DNA from: Corallincola holothuriorum
Lineage (GTDB): Bacteria; Pseudomonadota; Gammaproteobacteria; Enterobacterales; Neiellaceae
Direction of reading: 5' to 3'
Assembly: GCF_003336225.1 (NCBI RefSeq)
Contig: NZ_QPID01000004.1
Coordinates: forward strand, 298,037 to 362,036
Length of the DNA stretch: 64,000 bases
Shown in pieces: positions 9,926 to 20,366 of this stretch (the first letter of the stretch is position 1; every line of letters starts with the position of its first letter). The notes under the pieces were generated by a model that saw nothing but the letters and a program-made list of their open reading frames with translations, ran no database searches and was not told the origin of the DNA. The position numbers and the translations under genes were made by a program.

Positions 9926-10198
9926 TCATTCCGATAATGCATTTTGCAATATTAACGCGATCATGGCACTTCGATTCAGTGCGTGTTGTTCGCATTGTGC
10001 ATCTAACTGATCAATCAGTGTTTGATGCAGTTTAACTTCTACGCGTTTCAGCCCATTGGCTTTGTCGCGTTTAAGTTGGTTACGTTTATTGATCTTTAGT
10101 TGGGCATCACGGGACAAAGGACTGGTTTTAGGGCGTCCTGGACGTCTTTGTTGCTCAAATAGATCTATGGTTGTTCGGTCGGTATTTTCTTTAGCCAT
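9926..10198 (-). CDS. ybfE: YbfE, LexA-regulated ribbon-helix-helix protein
   Basis: A small basic protein of 90 residues with the YbfE pattern: TTIDLFEQQRRPGRPKT, a basic middle segment, and a C-terminal ribbon-helix-helix-like stretch (KRVEVKLHQTLIDQL ... SAMIALIL). It is a probable DNA-binding protein; E. coli ybfE is part of the LexA regulon, but I see no clear LexA box here. It lies between fldA and DUF2788. Confidence 0.88.
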   Translation of the reverse strand: MAKENTDRTTIDLFEQQRRPGRPKTSPLSRDAQLKINKRNQLKRDKANGLKRVEVKLHQTLIDQLDAQCEQHALNRSAMIALILQNALSE

Positions 10199-10200
10199 GT

Positions 10201-10428
10201 TCAGCCATTGACTCCACTACCACTTTCCATAATGAACTGAATAACTCCCTTTGCAATGAACCCTGCACAACCAAAAAACAGTACCAACCAAACTACTGCG
10301 CGCCCAAATTTAGGCACATCGCCTTTTTTCAACACATCTTGAATGGCAAGTCCGATAAGTAAGAAGATGGCTGCAAAGAACAGGTTAAGGCCAATCGCCT
10401 CTATCTGTTCAAAATGCTCTGCGAGCAT
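10201..10428 (-). CDS. DUF2788 small inner-membrane protein
   Basis: A 75-residue protein with two hydrophobic helices (about 14-33 and 45-66), matching the DUF2788 family found next to ybfE/ybfF in marine gammaproteobacteria. Its stop is two bases before the ybfE ATG, so the two are translationally coupled. Function unknown. Confidence 0.8.
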   Translation of the reverse strand: MLAEHFEQIEAIGLNLFFAAIFLLIGLAIQDVLKKGDVPKFGRAVVWLVLFFGCAGFIAKGVIQFIMESGSGVNG

Positions 10429-10482
10429 ATCAGGCTCCTGATGGCAAAGAGGCGCGCACTATATCACAGGGATAAAGTTGGG

Positions 10483-11256
10483 TTAATCCTCATCTGGTAG
10501 CAAAAACTGTTCAACTAAGCGATTAAACAAGCCTGGTTTTTCGGCATGCAGCCAATGCCCTGTTCCCTGGATGATTTTCGCTGTTGCATTAGGGAATCTC
10601 GCCATAATGGCTGGACGATGTTCCGGCAAGATATAATCGGACTGCTCACCTTTAATAAACAGGGTAGGTCCAATAAATGCGGGCTGCGCTGAGGTCGGCT
10701 CTCGGATAGCGTCGTAACTGGCTAAGGTACCGCGGTAATTGAATTGCCATATCAAGCCGACATCTGAGCGCGTGACATTTCGCAACAGAAACTGGCGTAC
10801 GCCGACATCGGGTAAAAATTCCTGCAAAATCTGATCGGCTTGCTGTCGGTTTGCCACGGGTAACTGCTGGTTGAGAGCGGCCAGCCCTTTTAACACCTGA
10901 ACATGATGGCTGGGATATTTAACTGGGGCGATATCTGCGACGACTATTCGTTTAAAGCGGTGGGGGGCTAGCATGGCTAACTCCATGGCGACTTTGCCGC
11001 CCATAGAGTGACCAACACAATGCGCTCGCTCAATGTTTAGCGCGTCCATAGTCTCTATTATGTCGCCCGCCATATCGATGTAGTTGGTGGCATCCTTATG
11101 ACCAGAGCGACCATGGTTGATCAGATCAACACTGACGACATCAAAATGAGTTTGTAGATGTCGGCTCAGGGCGCCTAAGTTTTCCAGGCTGCCGAATAGG
11201 CCGTGAATAAGGATAACGGTAGGTCCTTGACCTTGGCGCTGAAAATGTAATTGCAT
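10483..11256 (-). CDS. ybfF: YbfF alpha/beta-hydrolase (acyl-CoA/ester esterase)
   Basis: A 257-residue esterase. The nucleophile elbow GHSMGGK, oxyanion region HGLFGSLENLG and C-terminal GTGHWLHAEKP (catalytic His) match YbfF. The family hydrolyses short and long acyl esters and acyl-CoA. First gene of the minus-strand ybfF-DUF2788-ybfE-fldA run and divergent from seqA, as in E. coli. Confidence 0.93.
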   Translation of the reverse strand: MQLHFQRQGQGPTVILIHGLFGSLENLGALSRHLQTHFDVVSVDLINHGRSGHKDATNYIDMAGDIIETMDALNIERAHCVGHSMGGKVAMELAMLAPHRFKRIVVADIAPVKYPSHHVQVLKGLAALNQQLPVANRQQADQILQEFLPDVGVRQFLLRNVTRSDVGLIWQFNYRGTLASYDAIREPTSAQPAFIGPTLFIKGEQSDYILPEHRPAIMARFPNATAKIIQGTGHWLHAEKPGLFNRLVEQFLLPDED

Positions 11257-11418
11257 GCTCTGTTCTCGTTTCTTTTAGCGTGGCGAAGTTTGCCTTTGGA
11301 ATCGGGGCTGGGCAAGTAATCATTGCATTGGCTGAATTAGCGAAGTGGGAATTTCAGTGCGGGTATGTATAATGTTGCCCATTTTGTGCCAGCGCAAACG
11401 GAAGCGGTGACAAGAAGA

Positions 11419-11952
11419 ATGAAAACCATCGAAGTAGATGAAGACCTATACCAGTTTATAGCGAGTAAGACGGAGCGCATCGGTGAGAGTGCTTCGGATA
11501 TCCTCCGCCGCTTAGTGGCAATGGACGAAGAAGCGGCCAAGCCGGTTGAAGAAACGTCCGTTGGTGCGCCAAAAGAGGTGGTGCCTACCACTTCAGATTT
11601 TTCCATTGATAGTCGCCAACTAGCCAGTCAAAAAGGGGCGGTTGGGCGGTTCGTTTACCTTTTATCTTTGCTTCATAAGTATGCGCCTAAGCAATTCTCG
11701 TCGGTACTAGAAATCAAGGGGCGTAACCGCATCTATTTTGCCACCAGCCAATCTGAGTTGATGGCGGCGGGGAGCAGCACTGCGCCTCGTCAAATCCCAG
11801 ATTCCCCCTATTGGGTTATTACGAATACAAATACCGGAAAGAAACGCGCCATGCTTAAGCGTGTTGCGGGCATGTTGGCGTTGAATGAAACACAGACCGA
11901 GCTGTTATTAAAAAGCTTGCCTGTGGTCGCCGGCAAGAAATCCAAGAGATAG
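11419..11952 (+). CDS. seqA: SeqA, negative modulator of replication initiation
   Basis: Binds hemimethylated GATC and sequesters the replication origin. The start is set at the ATG at 11419 because MKTIEVDEDLY is the standard SeqA N terminus; an in-frame ATG 18 codons upstream lacks homology. The protein is 177 residues: an oligomerisation domain (GESASDILRRLV), a linker, and the DNA-binding domain (SVLEIKGRNRIYFATSQ and YWVITNTNTGKKR). pgm follows 30 bp downstream, probably co-transcribed. Presence of SeqA implies Dam methylation. Confidence 0.97.
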   Translation: MKTIEVDEDLYQFIASKTERIGESASDILRRLVAMDEEAAKPVEETSVGAPKEVVPTTSDFSIDSRQLASQKGAVGRFVYLLSLLHKYAPKQFSSVLEIKGRNRIYFATSQSELMAAGSSTAPRQIPDSPYWVITNTNTGKKRAMLKRVAGMLALNETQTELLLKSLPVVAGKKSKR

Positions 11953-11982
11953 TTTCATAATAGAGTAGGGTAGGTAATACCT

Positions 11983-13635
11983 ATGGCATTACATCCACAA
12001 GCCGGCAAACCCGCTGGTGCAGAGCAGTTGTGTAATATTCCACGGCTAATGGCTGCGTACTATCAGTATCAGCCTGACGTCAGTGAAGCATCACAATTGG
12101 TGAGCTTTGGTACCTCTGGGCATCGAGGCTCTTCATTAAAGCGTTCGTTTAACGAAGCGCACATTCTCGCTATCACTCAAGCTTTAGTGGAATATCGTGC
12201 AGAACAAGGCACGACTGGACCTATGTTCGTAGGTTTTGATACCCACGCATTGTCTGAAGCTGCGTTTGGTTCAGCACTGCAAGTGCTTATAGCAAATGGT
12301 ATTGAGGTGCGTTACCAAGAAGGGTTGGGATACACTCCTACGCCAGTGATCTCCCATGCGATTTTAAGCTACAACCAAGATCGTAGTGAAGGTCTCGCTG
12401 ATGGTGTCGTGATCACGCCTTCTCACAATCCACCTGAAGATGGCGGTTTTAAATATAACCCCACCAACGGTGGACCAGCAGATGGCACGGCAACGGCCAT
12501 CGTTCAGGCGAGAGCTAACCAGCTGTTGGCTGCCCACTTGGATGGCGTTAACATCGTCACCACGGAAGAGGCGATGGCCTCTCCGCTTGCTGTCGCTTAT
12601 GACTACGTCACGCCTTATGTTGATGATTTAGGAAAAGTTATCGACATGGAAGCGATCAAAAAGGCGGGTGTTAAGTTAGGTGTAGATCCTCTCGGTGGCT
12701 CTGGTATCGCTTTCTGGCCTGCGATTAAAGCCAAGTATGGTATCGATATCGAAGTCGTTAACGACCGTGTTGACCCAGCGTTTGCCTTTATGACCGTTGA
12801 TAAGGATGGCAAGATCCGCATGGATTGCTCCAGCCCCTATGCAATGGCAAGCCTAATCGAGCTAAAAGATAAGTTTGATGTGGCAGTCAGTAATGATCCT
12901 GATAATGATCGTCATGGCATTGTGACAAAAAGCGTTGGCTTGATGAATCCAAATCATTATCTCGCCGTTGCCATCGAATACCTGTTTACCCATCGTAAAG
13001 ATTGGGGCGCAGATATGGCGATTGGTAAGACGCTTGTCTCTAGCTCGATGATCGACCGCGTGGCGGAGAGTTTAGGTCGTAAGCTATGTGAAGTCCCTGT
13101 TGGCTTTAAATGGTTTGTTGACGGCTTGTTTGATGGCAGCTTTGGCTTTGGTGGTGAAGAGAGCGCTGGTGCCTCATTCCAGCGTTTTGATGGCACTGTA
13201 TGGAGTACCGATAAGGACGGCATCATTCTGGCGCTACTCGCAGCAGAAATCACCGCTGTCACGGGGAAAGATCCAGGGCAGTTGTACCAGCAGCTTGAAG
13301 CTAAGTTTGGCAGTCCCGTCTATGAACGCCTAGACGCGCCAGCCAACCACGAACAGAAAAAAGTGCTCTCTAACCTCACTCCTGAGATGGTCGAAGCTGC
13401 AACACTGGCAGGTGAGCCAATTGTTGCTAAGCTGACACATGCTCAAGGAAATGGTGCAGCTATTGGTGGCCTAAAAGTGGTTACGGAAAATGGCTGGTTT
13501 GCAGCACGTCCGTCAGGAACGGAAGAAATCTACAAAATTTATACAGAAAGCTTCATTGGTCGAGATCATTTGAAGCAGATCCAAGAGGAAGCTCAGCAGA
13601 TTGTTGCGGCTGCTTTTGCAAAATCAGGCTGTTAA
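11983..13635 (+). CDS. pgm: phosphoglucomutase (alpha-D-glucose specific)
   Basis: Interconverts glucose-1-phosphate and glucose-6-phosphate. It has 550 residues. The catalytic serine loop [11 protein letters not shown] is near residue 146, the Mg loop DPDNDRHG near 306, the sugar-specificity loop GGEESAG in the third domain, and the phosphate-binding [12 protein letters not shown] at the C terminus. It lies downstream of seqA, a conserved pairing, and upstream of glgP, which supplies its substrate from glycogen. Confidence 0.97.
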   Translation: MALHPQAGKPAGAEQLCNIPRLMAAYYQYQPDVSEASQLVSFGTSGHRGSSLKRSFNEAHILAITQALVEYRAEQGTTGPMFVGFDTHALSEAAFGSALQVLIANGIEVRYQEGLGYTPTPVISHAILSYNQDRSEGLADGVVITPSHNPPEDGGFKYNPTNGGPADGTATAIVQARANQLLAAHLDGVNIVTTEEAMASPLAVAYDYVTPYVDDLGKVIDMEAIKKAGVKLGVDPLGGSGIAFWPAIKAKYGIDIEVVNDRVDPAFAFMTVDKDGKIRMDCSSPYAMASLIELKDKFDVAVSNDPDNDRHGIVTKSVGLMNPNHYLAVAIEYLFTHRKDWGADMAIGKTLVSSSMIDRVAESLGRKLCEVPVGFKWFVDGLFDGSFGFGGEESAGASFQRFDGTVWSTDKDGIILALLAAEITAVTGKDPGQLYQQLEAKFGSPVYERLDAPANHEQKKVLSNLTPEMVEAATLAGEPIVAKLTHAQGNGAAIGGLKVVTENGWFAARPSGTEEIYKIYTESFIGRDHLKQIQEEAQQIVAAAFAKSGC

Positions 13636-13849
13636 TGCTGCTTTTTTGTACTGTTTTCACGGTTTTATTGAAAAATGATGAAAACTCATTACAGTAAAGC
13701 CGCGAAAAATCAGACTTGGATCAAAAAAATATAGTGTGTCACCCGTTACGATTTGGCACCTTTGAAATTTTACAACAGAATGTTTGCTCGATTTTTAATC
13801 GGTAAGCAACAGTATGTCCCGTAACAACTTAACGAAGGACAGTAATACC

Positions 13850-16351
13850 ATGGCAACCAAGAAAACTACTGCTAGTGCAAAAAAGAAGGCGGCTCCTGCA
13901 GCGTCATTCTCTTTGAACACAACAGATTTTAAGGAAAGCATCCTGAAGCATCTGCACTCAACTTTGGGTACAGATGAAAACAAGGCAAGCAATCGTGCAT
14001 GGGCTGAAGCAACTGCTGCAGCTGCAAACGATTTCGTATACGAGCGTCTGCGTCAAACACAGAAAGCTCACTTCGAAGCAGATACCCGTGCAGTGCACTA
14101 TCTGTCTGCTGAATTCCTTATGGGTCGTCTGCTTTCAAACAACCTCCATAACCTGGGTGTATTTGATGCAGCCGCAGATGCGCTTAAAGATCTTGGTCAA
14201 GACATCTCTGTAATTCTTGATGAAGAGCCAGACATGGCATTGGGTAACGGTGGTTTAGGCCGCCTTGCAGCATGTTTCATTGACTCGCTTGCAACCCTGA
14301 ACTACCCAGCTATCGGTTACGGTATCCACTACGAGCACGGTTTATTCCGTCAGGAATTCCGTGATAACCGTCAGATTGAGCGCCCAGATGAGTGGCGTGA
14401 GTACGGCAGCCCGTTCGAAATCTGCCGTCCTGAGTCTGTACAGCAGGTTCCTCTGTTCGGTTACGTTGAAACTGTATTCGACGAAACTGGTAACATGAAG
14501 AAGAAGTGGCACCCTGGCCGCGTGATCAAGGGTATTCCTTGGGATGTTCCAATTGTTGGTTACGGTGCAGAAACTGTAAACATTCTGCGTCTGTGGGAAT
14601 CACGTGCTTCTGATTTCTTCAACTGGGATGTATTCAACGCTGGTGGTTACATCGATTCACAAGCAGAGAACGCAGAAGCTGAAGCAGTTTCTAAAGTTCT
14701 TTACCCGAACGATGAAACTGAAGCTGGTAAGCAGTTACGTCTTATTCAGCAGTACTTCTTCTGTGCATGTTCACTGAAAGATATCATCCGTCGTTATAGC
14801 CGTGCACACGGTAACGATTGGAGCAAGTTCTCTACTCAGAACGTGATGCAGCTGAACGATACTCACCCTGCGGTAGCTATCCCTGAGTTGATGCGTCTGT
14901 TGGTTGACGAGCATGACCTGAACTGGGATGACGCTTGGACTATCTGTCGTGAGTCATTCGCATACACTAACCACACTCTGCTGCCAGAAGCATTGGAGAA
15001 GTGGGACGTATCTTTGTTCGAGCGTGTTCTTCCTCGTCACCTTGAGATCATTTACGAAATCAACCGTCGCTTCCTGGAAGACGAAGTTGAAGTTAAGTGG
15101 CCTGGCAACGATGAAATCAAAGCTAAGCTTTCTATCATCGAAGAAGGCGACTCTCGTAAAGTTCGCATGGGCCACCTGTCTGTTGTTGGTTCATTCAAGG
15201 TTAACGGTGTTGCTCAAATTCACTCTGAACTGGTTAAGAAAGACTTGTTCCCAGAGTACGACGCACTGTTCCCAGGCAAATTCACTAACGTGACTAACGG
15301 TATTACACCGCGTCGTTGGTTGAAGGCTTGTAACCCACGCCTGTCTGCATTGCTGACTGAAAAAGTTGGTGAAAACTGGCCGCGTGACCTTGAGTTGCTT
15401 CGTGATATCGCTAAGTACGCTGATGATCCTGCATTCCAAAAAGAATACATGGATATCAAACTTGCCAACAAAGTTGACATGGCTGCGACTATCCTTGAAC
15501 TGACCGGTGTTGAAGTTGACCCAACGGCTATCTTCGATATTCAGATCAAGCGTCTTCACGAGTACAAGCGTCAGCAGATGAACCTGTTGCACATCTTGGC
15601 TCTGTACCGTCGTCTGTTGGAAAACCCAGACTACGACATGAATCCTCGTGTTGTTATCTTCGGTTCTAAAGCAGCACCTGGCTACAAGCTGGCGAAAGAC
15701 ATCATCTACGCACTGAACTGCATTGCAGAGAAAGTGAACAGTGATGCACGCATCAAAGGTAAGTTGAAGGTTGTATTCCTGCCTAACTACCGTGTAACTA
15801 TTGCTGAGAAATTGATCCCTGCAGCTGACTTGTCACAGCAGATCTCTCTGGCCGGTTACGAAGCTTCAGGTACTGGTAACATGAAGCTGGCTCTGAACGG
15901 TGCCTTGACTGTTGGTACACTTGACGGTGCTAACATCGAGATCGCTGAAGAAGCTGGTGAAGAGAACGTATGTATCTTCGGTATGAACGTTGATGAAGTT
16001 CAGGCGTTGCAGGCTCAGGGTTACAACCCTTGGGACTACTACTACAGCAACCCAGAGCTGAAAGCTGTTCTGGATTGGTTAGATACTGACTACTTCACAC
16101 CTGGTAAGCCTGGTGAACTGTCTAGCATCAAGCGCAGCTTGCTTGACGGTGGTGACCCGTACATGGCTCTGGCTGACTTCCAGTCTTACTCAGATGCTCA
16201 GAAAGATGCTGACAGCCGTTATAGCGACAAAGCTGGCTGGGCACGTGCAATGATCATCAATACAGCGACTATGGGTAAATTTAACTCAGACCGCTCTATG
16301 GAAGATTACGTACGTGACATCTGGAAGCTGACCAAGTGTCCAGTAAAATAA
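13850..16351 (+). CDS. glgP: glycogen/alpha-glucan phosphorylase
   Basis: Releases glucose-1-phosphate from glycogen or maltodextrin. I use the ATG at 13850, ten bases after AAGGA, rather than the in-frame ATG at 13814. The PLP-binding lysine is in [11 protein letters not shown] (about K679); [23 protein letters not shown] and [17 protein letters not shown] are further hallmarks. The first ~22 residues are rich in Lys, Ala and Thr and look like a disordered extension. Codon use is far more biased than in neighbours (CGT, CTG, AAC, GAA preferred), which suggests high expression. It is separated from pgm by about 210 bp and ends at a strong terminator. Confidence 0.97.
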   Translation: MATKKTTASAKKKAAPAASFSLNTTDFKESILKHLHSTLGTDENKASNRAWAEATAAAANDFVYERLRQTQKAHFEADTRAVHYLSAEFLMGRLLSNNLHNLGVFDAAADALKDLGQDISVILDEEPDMALGNGGLGRLAACFIDSLATLNYPAIGYGIHYEHGLFRQEFRDNRQIERPDEWREYGSPFEICRPESVQQVPLFGYVETVFDETGNMKKKWHPGRVIKGIPWDVPIVGYGAETVNILRLWESRASDFFNWDVFNAGGYIDSQAENAEAEAVSKVLYPNDETEAGKQLRLIQQYFFCACSLKDIIRRYSRAHGNDWSKFSTQNVMQLNDTHPAVAIPELMRLLVDEHDLNWDDAWTICRESFAYTNHTLLPEALEKWDVSLFERVLPRHLEIIYEINRRFLEDEVEVKWPGNDEIKAKLSIIEEGDSRKVRMGHLSVVGSFKVNGVAQIHSELVKKDLFPEYDALFPGKFTNVTNGITPRRWLKACNPRLSALLTEKVGENWPRDLELLRDIAKYADDPAFQKEYMDIKLANKVDMAATILELTGVEVDPTAIFDIQIKRLHEYKRQQMNLLHILALYRRLLENPDYDMNPRVVIFGSKAAPGYKLAKDIIYALNCIAEKVNSDARIKGKLKVVFLPNYRVTIAEKLIPAADLSQQISLAGYEASGTGNMKLALNGALTVGTLDGANIEIAEEAGEENVCIFGMNVDEVQALQAQGYNPWDYYYSNPELKAVLDWLDTDYFTPGKPGELSSIKRSLLDGGDPYMALADFQSYSDAQKDADSRYSDKAGWARAMIINTATMGKFNSDRSMEDYVRDIWKLTKCPVK

Positions 16352-16375
16352 TTCTTTAGATAATAAAGAACGTTG

Positions 16376-16404
16376 AAAAAGCCACCTTCGGGTGGCTTTT
16401 TTAT
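16376..16404 (+). terminator. intrinsic terminator of glgP
   Basis: AAAAAGCCACC, a TTCG tetraloop, then GGTGGCTTTTTT: a strong hairpin with a T-run 25 bp after the glgP stop. Confidence 0.92.
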
Positions 16405-16506
16405 TGCCCTAGCAGCGGCAACTGATTATCCATTTATGGTTGGTTGGTGTTGCAAGCAGGGAAATGGTTTGGCGGAGCGCTGAACGGTGGCTTACTAAAT
16501 CGAATA

Positions 16507-17469
16507 CTATTCAGCGACGACTTGGTTCCTACCGGAATCTTTGGCTTGATAAAGTCTCGCGTCAGCACGTTTTAGCCAACTGTCAGTGGTTTCGTTCAGT
16601 ACTAACTCGGCAACACCAAAGCTTGCCGTTAGTTTTATATCGTTGGGTAATGCAATGTTTGTTATTGCATTACGTAGCTTTTCTGCCACAGCCATGGCAT
16701 CCATCTGCTCGGTCTCAGGCAATAAGATGGCAAACTCTTCACCGCCAAAGCGGTACAGATGATCGGTTTTTCGTAGCTCTTTCTTTAAGCACTGGGTCGA
16801 CAACTTAAGCACATCATCGCCGACAGTATGACCATGTTCGTCGTTTACTCGTTTGAAGTGATCAAGGTCAACACAGATAAGCGTGTAATGCCTGTGGTAT
16901 CTGAGTTTCAGACGGATCGCCTCCTGCAGCGCGGGCTTCATTGCTCGGCGGTTCAGCGCGCCGGTGAGGGGATCCCGATTTGCCTGTTGTTCTAATGCGT
17001 CGTTTTTATCTTCTACCTGATAAGCGAAGAAGGCGGTAAAAATCAGTGATAGGGCTAAACCGATGGCAAATTTCAACACCATGATCGCGGGCGCACTATT
17101 GAGTGCTGCGAGCAGGGCAAAACTGGTAAAACAGATACTGAGTATTAAGCCGAGGCGGAAGCCAAAGACAAAGAACAGCATGGATGTTAAACCAAAACAG
17201 AAAATTAGCCCTCTAATACCGAGGAGATAGCAGATAGCAAGCATGCCTCCGCTGGCCAGTAAGATAAAAATGCGGCTGTAGAGAACGTTGTTTTTACTTT
17301 GGGCTAACCTGACTGTTGAAAGAATGAGTGGCAGTGCGATGAGCATCAGCAGAGTGCCGACAATGATGTTTTCTTTGAACAAGTGGTATAAGCCGTAGCC
17401 AACGATGGGCACCAGCATCACCAAATGCAGTGGAATAGATATTTTCTTCGACAGGCCTGAGCTCAGCAT
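16507..17469 (-). CDS. membrane diguanylate cyclase (GGDEF)
   Basis: A 320-residue protein. About 155 N-terminal residues form five or six hydrophobic helices without a recognisable sensor fold, followed by a GGDEF domain with an intact RFGGEEFAIL active loop near residue 240 and an RKTD product-inhibition (I) site at the normal distance before it. It should make cyclic di-GMP and be feedback controlled. Single gene, convergent with glgP. Confidence 0.92.
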   Translation of the reverse strand: MLSSGLSKKISIPLHLVMLVPIVGYGLYHLFKENIIVGTLLMLIALPLILSTVRLAQSKNNVLYSRIFILLASGGMLAICYLLGIRGLIFCFGLTSMLFFVFGFRLGLILSICFTSFALLAALNSAPAIMVLKFAIGLALSLIFTAFFAYQVEDKNDALEQQANRDPLTGALNRRAMKPALQEAIRLKLRYHRHYTLICVDLDHFKRVNDEHGHTVGDDVLKLSTQCLKKELRKTDHLYRFGGEEFAILLPETEQMDAMAVAEKLRNAITNIALPNDIKLTASFGVAELVLNETTDSWLKRADARLYQAKDSGRNQVVAE

Positions 17470-17667
17470 CCGTTTGATAAATAGTCCGCCGTACCAATAG
17501 GTTAAGCGTACTACCTATTTGTCTAATTAGTAGTAACTATCGCTGATATAGATAGGAAATGTGAGGGGGCTTACATATGTTGGCGGAGTGACCTGGTGCT
17601 AGTTGAGCGAGAAGGGGACGACTGATTGCCATCCCCGTTCTTAACGATTCAATGAAATTGGCGCATT

Positions 17668-19641
17668 TTAGCTTAGTGTCTCGGCGAGACGGGCGACTAA
17701 GGAGCGAGTGGCGCTGCGTGCTTCTGTTAATACCACAGTTATCTGGTCGGCAAGCTTCAATGCCACTTCCTGTTTTATTTTGAGGGTTCCGGCATCACGG
17801 TCGATCTCTAGCTCTTCTTTTTTACTGTGAATAAGAGAGGCCGGTACAAACGCCATCGCGCCATTATCAAGTAACCTTACGCGCGCGCCGCCACGATTAA
17901 GATCGATAATTTCTGCGCTGAATTCAGTTTTCTCTTTTACCGCTTTTTCGAGAAAATTCACATACAACCAATCCGACATAGAGCGCTCGGCTTGGCGGTT
18001 ACGCTTGCGCTGAAGGGTAAGGTGGTCGACGAGTTCTGCAGTGGGTTTCGACACAACCTCGGTTTTATTGGCCAGAACCGCTTTTAATAACCGATGATTG
18101 ATCATATCGCCGTATTTTCTGATTGGTGATGTCCACGTCGCATAGCTTTCGAAACCCAAGCCATAGTGTGGGCCCGGCTCATGGTGGATCAGGCTATAAC
18201 TCTGTTTGGAGCGGATCCGCGCATCGAGGTAGCCGGTCTCCTGTGCATCAAGCCAACGCCGAAGATCGCAGAAGCCATCTAACGTCAGCAGGGTTTCGCG
18301 ATTAAAATTGCCGCCTTGCTCATTCACTATCGCAATAACGTCATCAACCTTCTCTGGATCAAGCCCGTTGTGAACATTGAAGATGCCACTGTTTAGTTCT
18401 GCTTTCAGCCAGTTTGCAGCGCTTACATTGGCCACCAACATAGATTCTTCAACCATGCGATGGGCAATGTTTCTATGCTCAACATGGATTGCTTCAACCT
18501 CTCCCTGAGCATTCACTTCAAAGCGGTAATCGGGGCGTTCAGGGAATATTAATGCATGTTCGTGACGCCAATTGCTGCGTGCCAGGGTAAATTGGTGCAG
18601 CGCTTTAAGTTGTGCCGATAAAGCATCATCGGGTTGCCAGTTGAGGGTATCGTTGTCTGAGCTTTGCGCTGTGTTGTCACCTAAGAAAGCGGCGACATTA
18701 CTGTAACTGAGTTTGTGTTGCGATTTAATCCAGGCGAGGAAGAATTCGCTATTTCCGCTTAGGGCGCCATCCTCATTTATGGTGACACGACAACATAATG
18801 CTGGGCGTTTCTCTCCTGCCACCAATGAGCATAACTCTTCGCTCAATTTCGGCGGTAGCATAGACACATTGTGTCCGGGAAGGTAGAGGGTAAATGCCCG
18901 TTGCTTAGCTTCTTCGTCCAGTGCAGAGCCATCTGCAATGTAAGCGGTTGGATCGGCGATAGCGATGGTCAGTTCCCAACCATTGCCCGTTTCGCGGATC
19001 ATCAAGGCGTCGTCCATATCCTTGGTCGATGCACTATCGATGGTAAAGAAAGGTTGCTCGGTCAGGTCCAGACGTTCGCTTTCATCCTGAAGTTGCTCGT
19101 AGGCTTGTTCTGCCGGCGGTTGATCCGGTAACTCGTGCGTGGCTGGAACTACCTTCCATGCCGCCAGTTTATCATTTGCACTGGTGATCTTTCGTTCGAT
19201 ACTGGCAAAAAACGTGTTATCACCTTTAAGCGGATGGCGTTGCAGGCGAGCAACCACCCAATCTCCCTCTTCGAAAGTAACGTCTTGACCCGCCTCATTT
19301 CGAGCGTTGATCTGGGTTTTGATTTGCGGATGGTCAGCAACAAGCGCAGGGCGGCGGTCTTTACGATATTTAATGCGGGCGATAAATCTGTCTAGCCCTG
19401 CTTCGAGCAAACTGTCTGGCTCAACACTCTCTTTCTCGCCATCTTTACGCAGTACAGCGACAACCCGGTCTCCATGCAGCACGGTTTTCATTGCCGGAGG
19501 CGGGACAAAGTAGCGTTTGCCTTTGTCGGTCTCTAAAAAACCGTAACTTTTGTCTGTGCCACGAATTGTGCCTTCGACCTTAGGTGCAGCCGCTTTGATC
19601 TCGCTTTTCAGCTGTTGCAGAAGAGGGTTATCTTTAAACAT
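17668..19641 (-). CDS. rnb: exoribonuclease II (RNase II)
   Basis: 3'-to-5' processive single-strand RNA exonuclease. It has 657 residues with two N-terminal cold-shock-like domains, the RNB catalytic domain (DSASTKDMDDALM, holding the catalytic aspartates, near 205) and a C-terminal S1 domain (EFSAEIIDLNRGGARVRLL). Length and order fit the E. coli enzyme. ybjN lies 52 bp upstream on the same strand. Confidence 0.96.
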   Translation of the reverse strand: MFKDNPLLQQLKSEIKAAAPKVEGTIRGTDKSYGFLETDKGKRYFVPPPAMKTVLHGDRVVAVLRKDGEKESVEPDSLLEAGLDRFIARIKYRKDRRPALVADHPQIKTQINARNEAGQDVTFEEGDWVVARLQRHPLKGDNTFFASIERKITSANDKLAAWKVVPATHELPDQPPAEQAYEQLQDESERLDLTEQPFFTIDSASTKDMDDALMIRETGNGWELTIAIADPTAYIADGSALDEEAKQRAFTLYLPGHNVSMLPPKLSEELCSLVAGEKRPALCCRVTINEDGALSGNSEFFLAWIKSQHKLSYSNVAAFLGDNTAQSSDNDTLNWQPDDALSAQLKALHQFTLARSNWRHEHALIFPERPDYRFEVNAQGEVEAIHVEHRNIAHRMVEESMLVANVSAANWLKAELNSGIFNVHNGLDPEKVDDVIAIVNEQGGNFNRETLLTLDGFCDLRRWLDAQETGYLDARIRSKQSYSLIHHEPGPHYGLGFESYATWTSPIRKYGDMINHRLLKAVLANKTEVVSKPTAELVDHLTLQRKRNRQAERSMSDWLYVNFLEKAVKEKTEFSAEIIDLNRGGARVRLLDNGAMAFVPASLIHSKKEELEIDRDAGTLKIKQEVALKLADQITVVLTEARSATRSLVARLAETLS

Positions 19642-19693
19642 ATTTTTCCTAAATAAACTTTACTGGTCGCCGAGATAGAGACTATCAAGGAGA

Positions 19694-20173
19694 TTAATGC
19701 ACCGTGTTAGTAGAAGAGGCCTCGACTGGAGCTTCTTCATCATTCGGCATCAATACACCATTATCATTACACTCACCAACGACCTGCTCGATTATTTCAC
19801 TGGTCTGGGTAAAGAAATGTTCAAACTGTTTGAGCGTGACCCCTGCGCCCACATACAGGGATTGACTGACGACAAGGCGGGGTAAAGTCGAATCCTGAAT
19901 ATCGACAAAGATCTTCGTGGTGGGGTAAGTTGCATTGAGATTCCCCATTTCTCCCAGCAGCGGCAGTAAGCCCGTGGGTTTTAATTCTGCCTCACAGGAA
20001 AGCAATACCCATTCAGGATCGGTGAATAGGCGTGCTTCCATTACCCCTTCGCAGCGCTGCAAAGCGGTTAAGTGAATAGCTTGGCAGTTGTCGCAGAGAT
20101 AGGTTTCTACGCTGAAAGAGTCGAGCCAATGCTGAATTTGATCCCGGTCGGGACGGATTAAGGTGTCGACCAT
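19694..20173 (-). CDS. ybjN: YbjN-domain protein
   Basis: A 159-residue protein matching E. coli YbjN through the signatures LCDNCQAIHL, a central DIQDSTLPRLVVSQSL strand pair and the MPNDEE end. YbjN has been linked to stress and motility regulation, but its biochemical role is unresolved. It resembles a type III secretion chaperone fold. Probably co-transcribed with rnb. Confidence 0.85.
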   Translation of the reverse strand: MVDTLIRPDRDQIQHWLDSFSVETYLCDNCQAIHLTALQRCEGVMEARLFTDPEWVLLSCEAELKPTGLLPLLGEMGNLNATYPTTKIFVDIQDSTLPRLVVSQSLYVGAGVTLKQFEHFFTQTSEIIEQVVGECNDNGVLMPNDEEAPVEASSTNTVH

Positions 20174-20366
20174 CTATCTGGTGATCCCGTGATGATAAAG
20201 TGAAGAGTGTAGGTGAGAATACTGGATAAAAACCTACACCTGTCATACAGACGTTACAGCGCCGAAGTATACGCATTTTGCAGCTTTTAAGACAGCCCTT
20301 GCCGCGTGTTGTAACGCCGTTATAGTAAAGGTCTGTTGGCACTTAGCTGTGAAAAAGGATAAAAGC

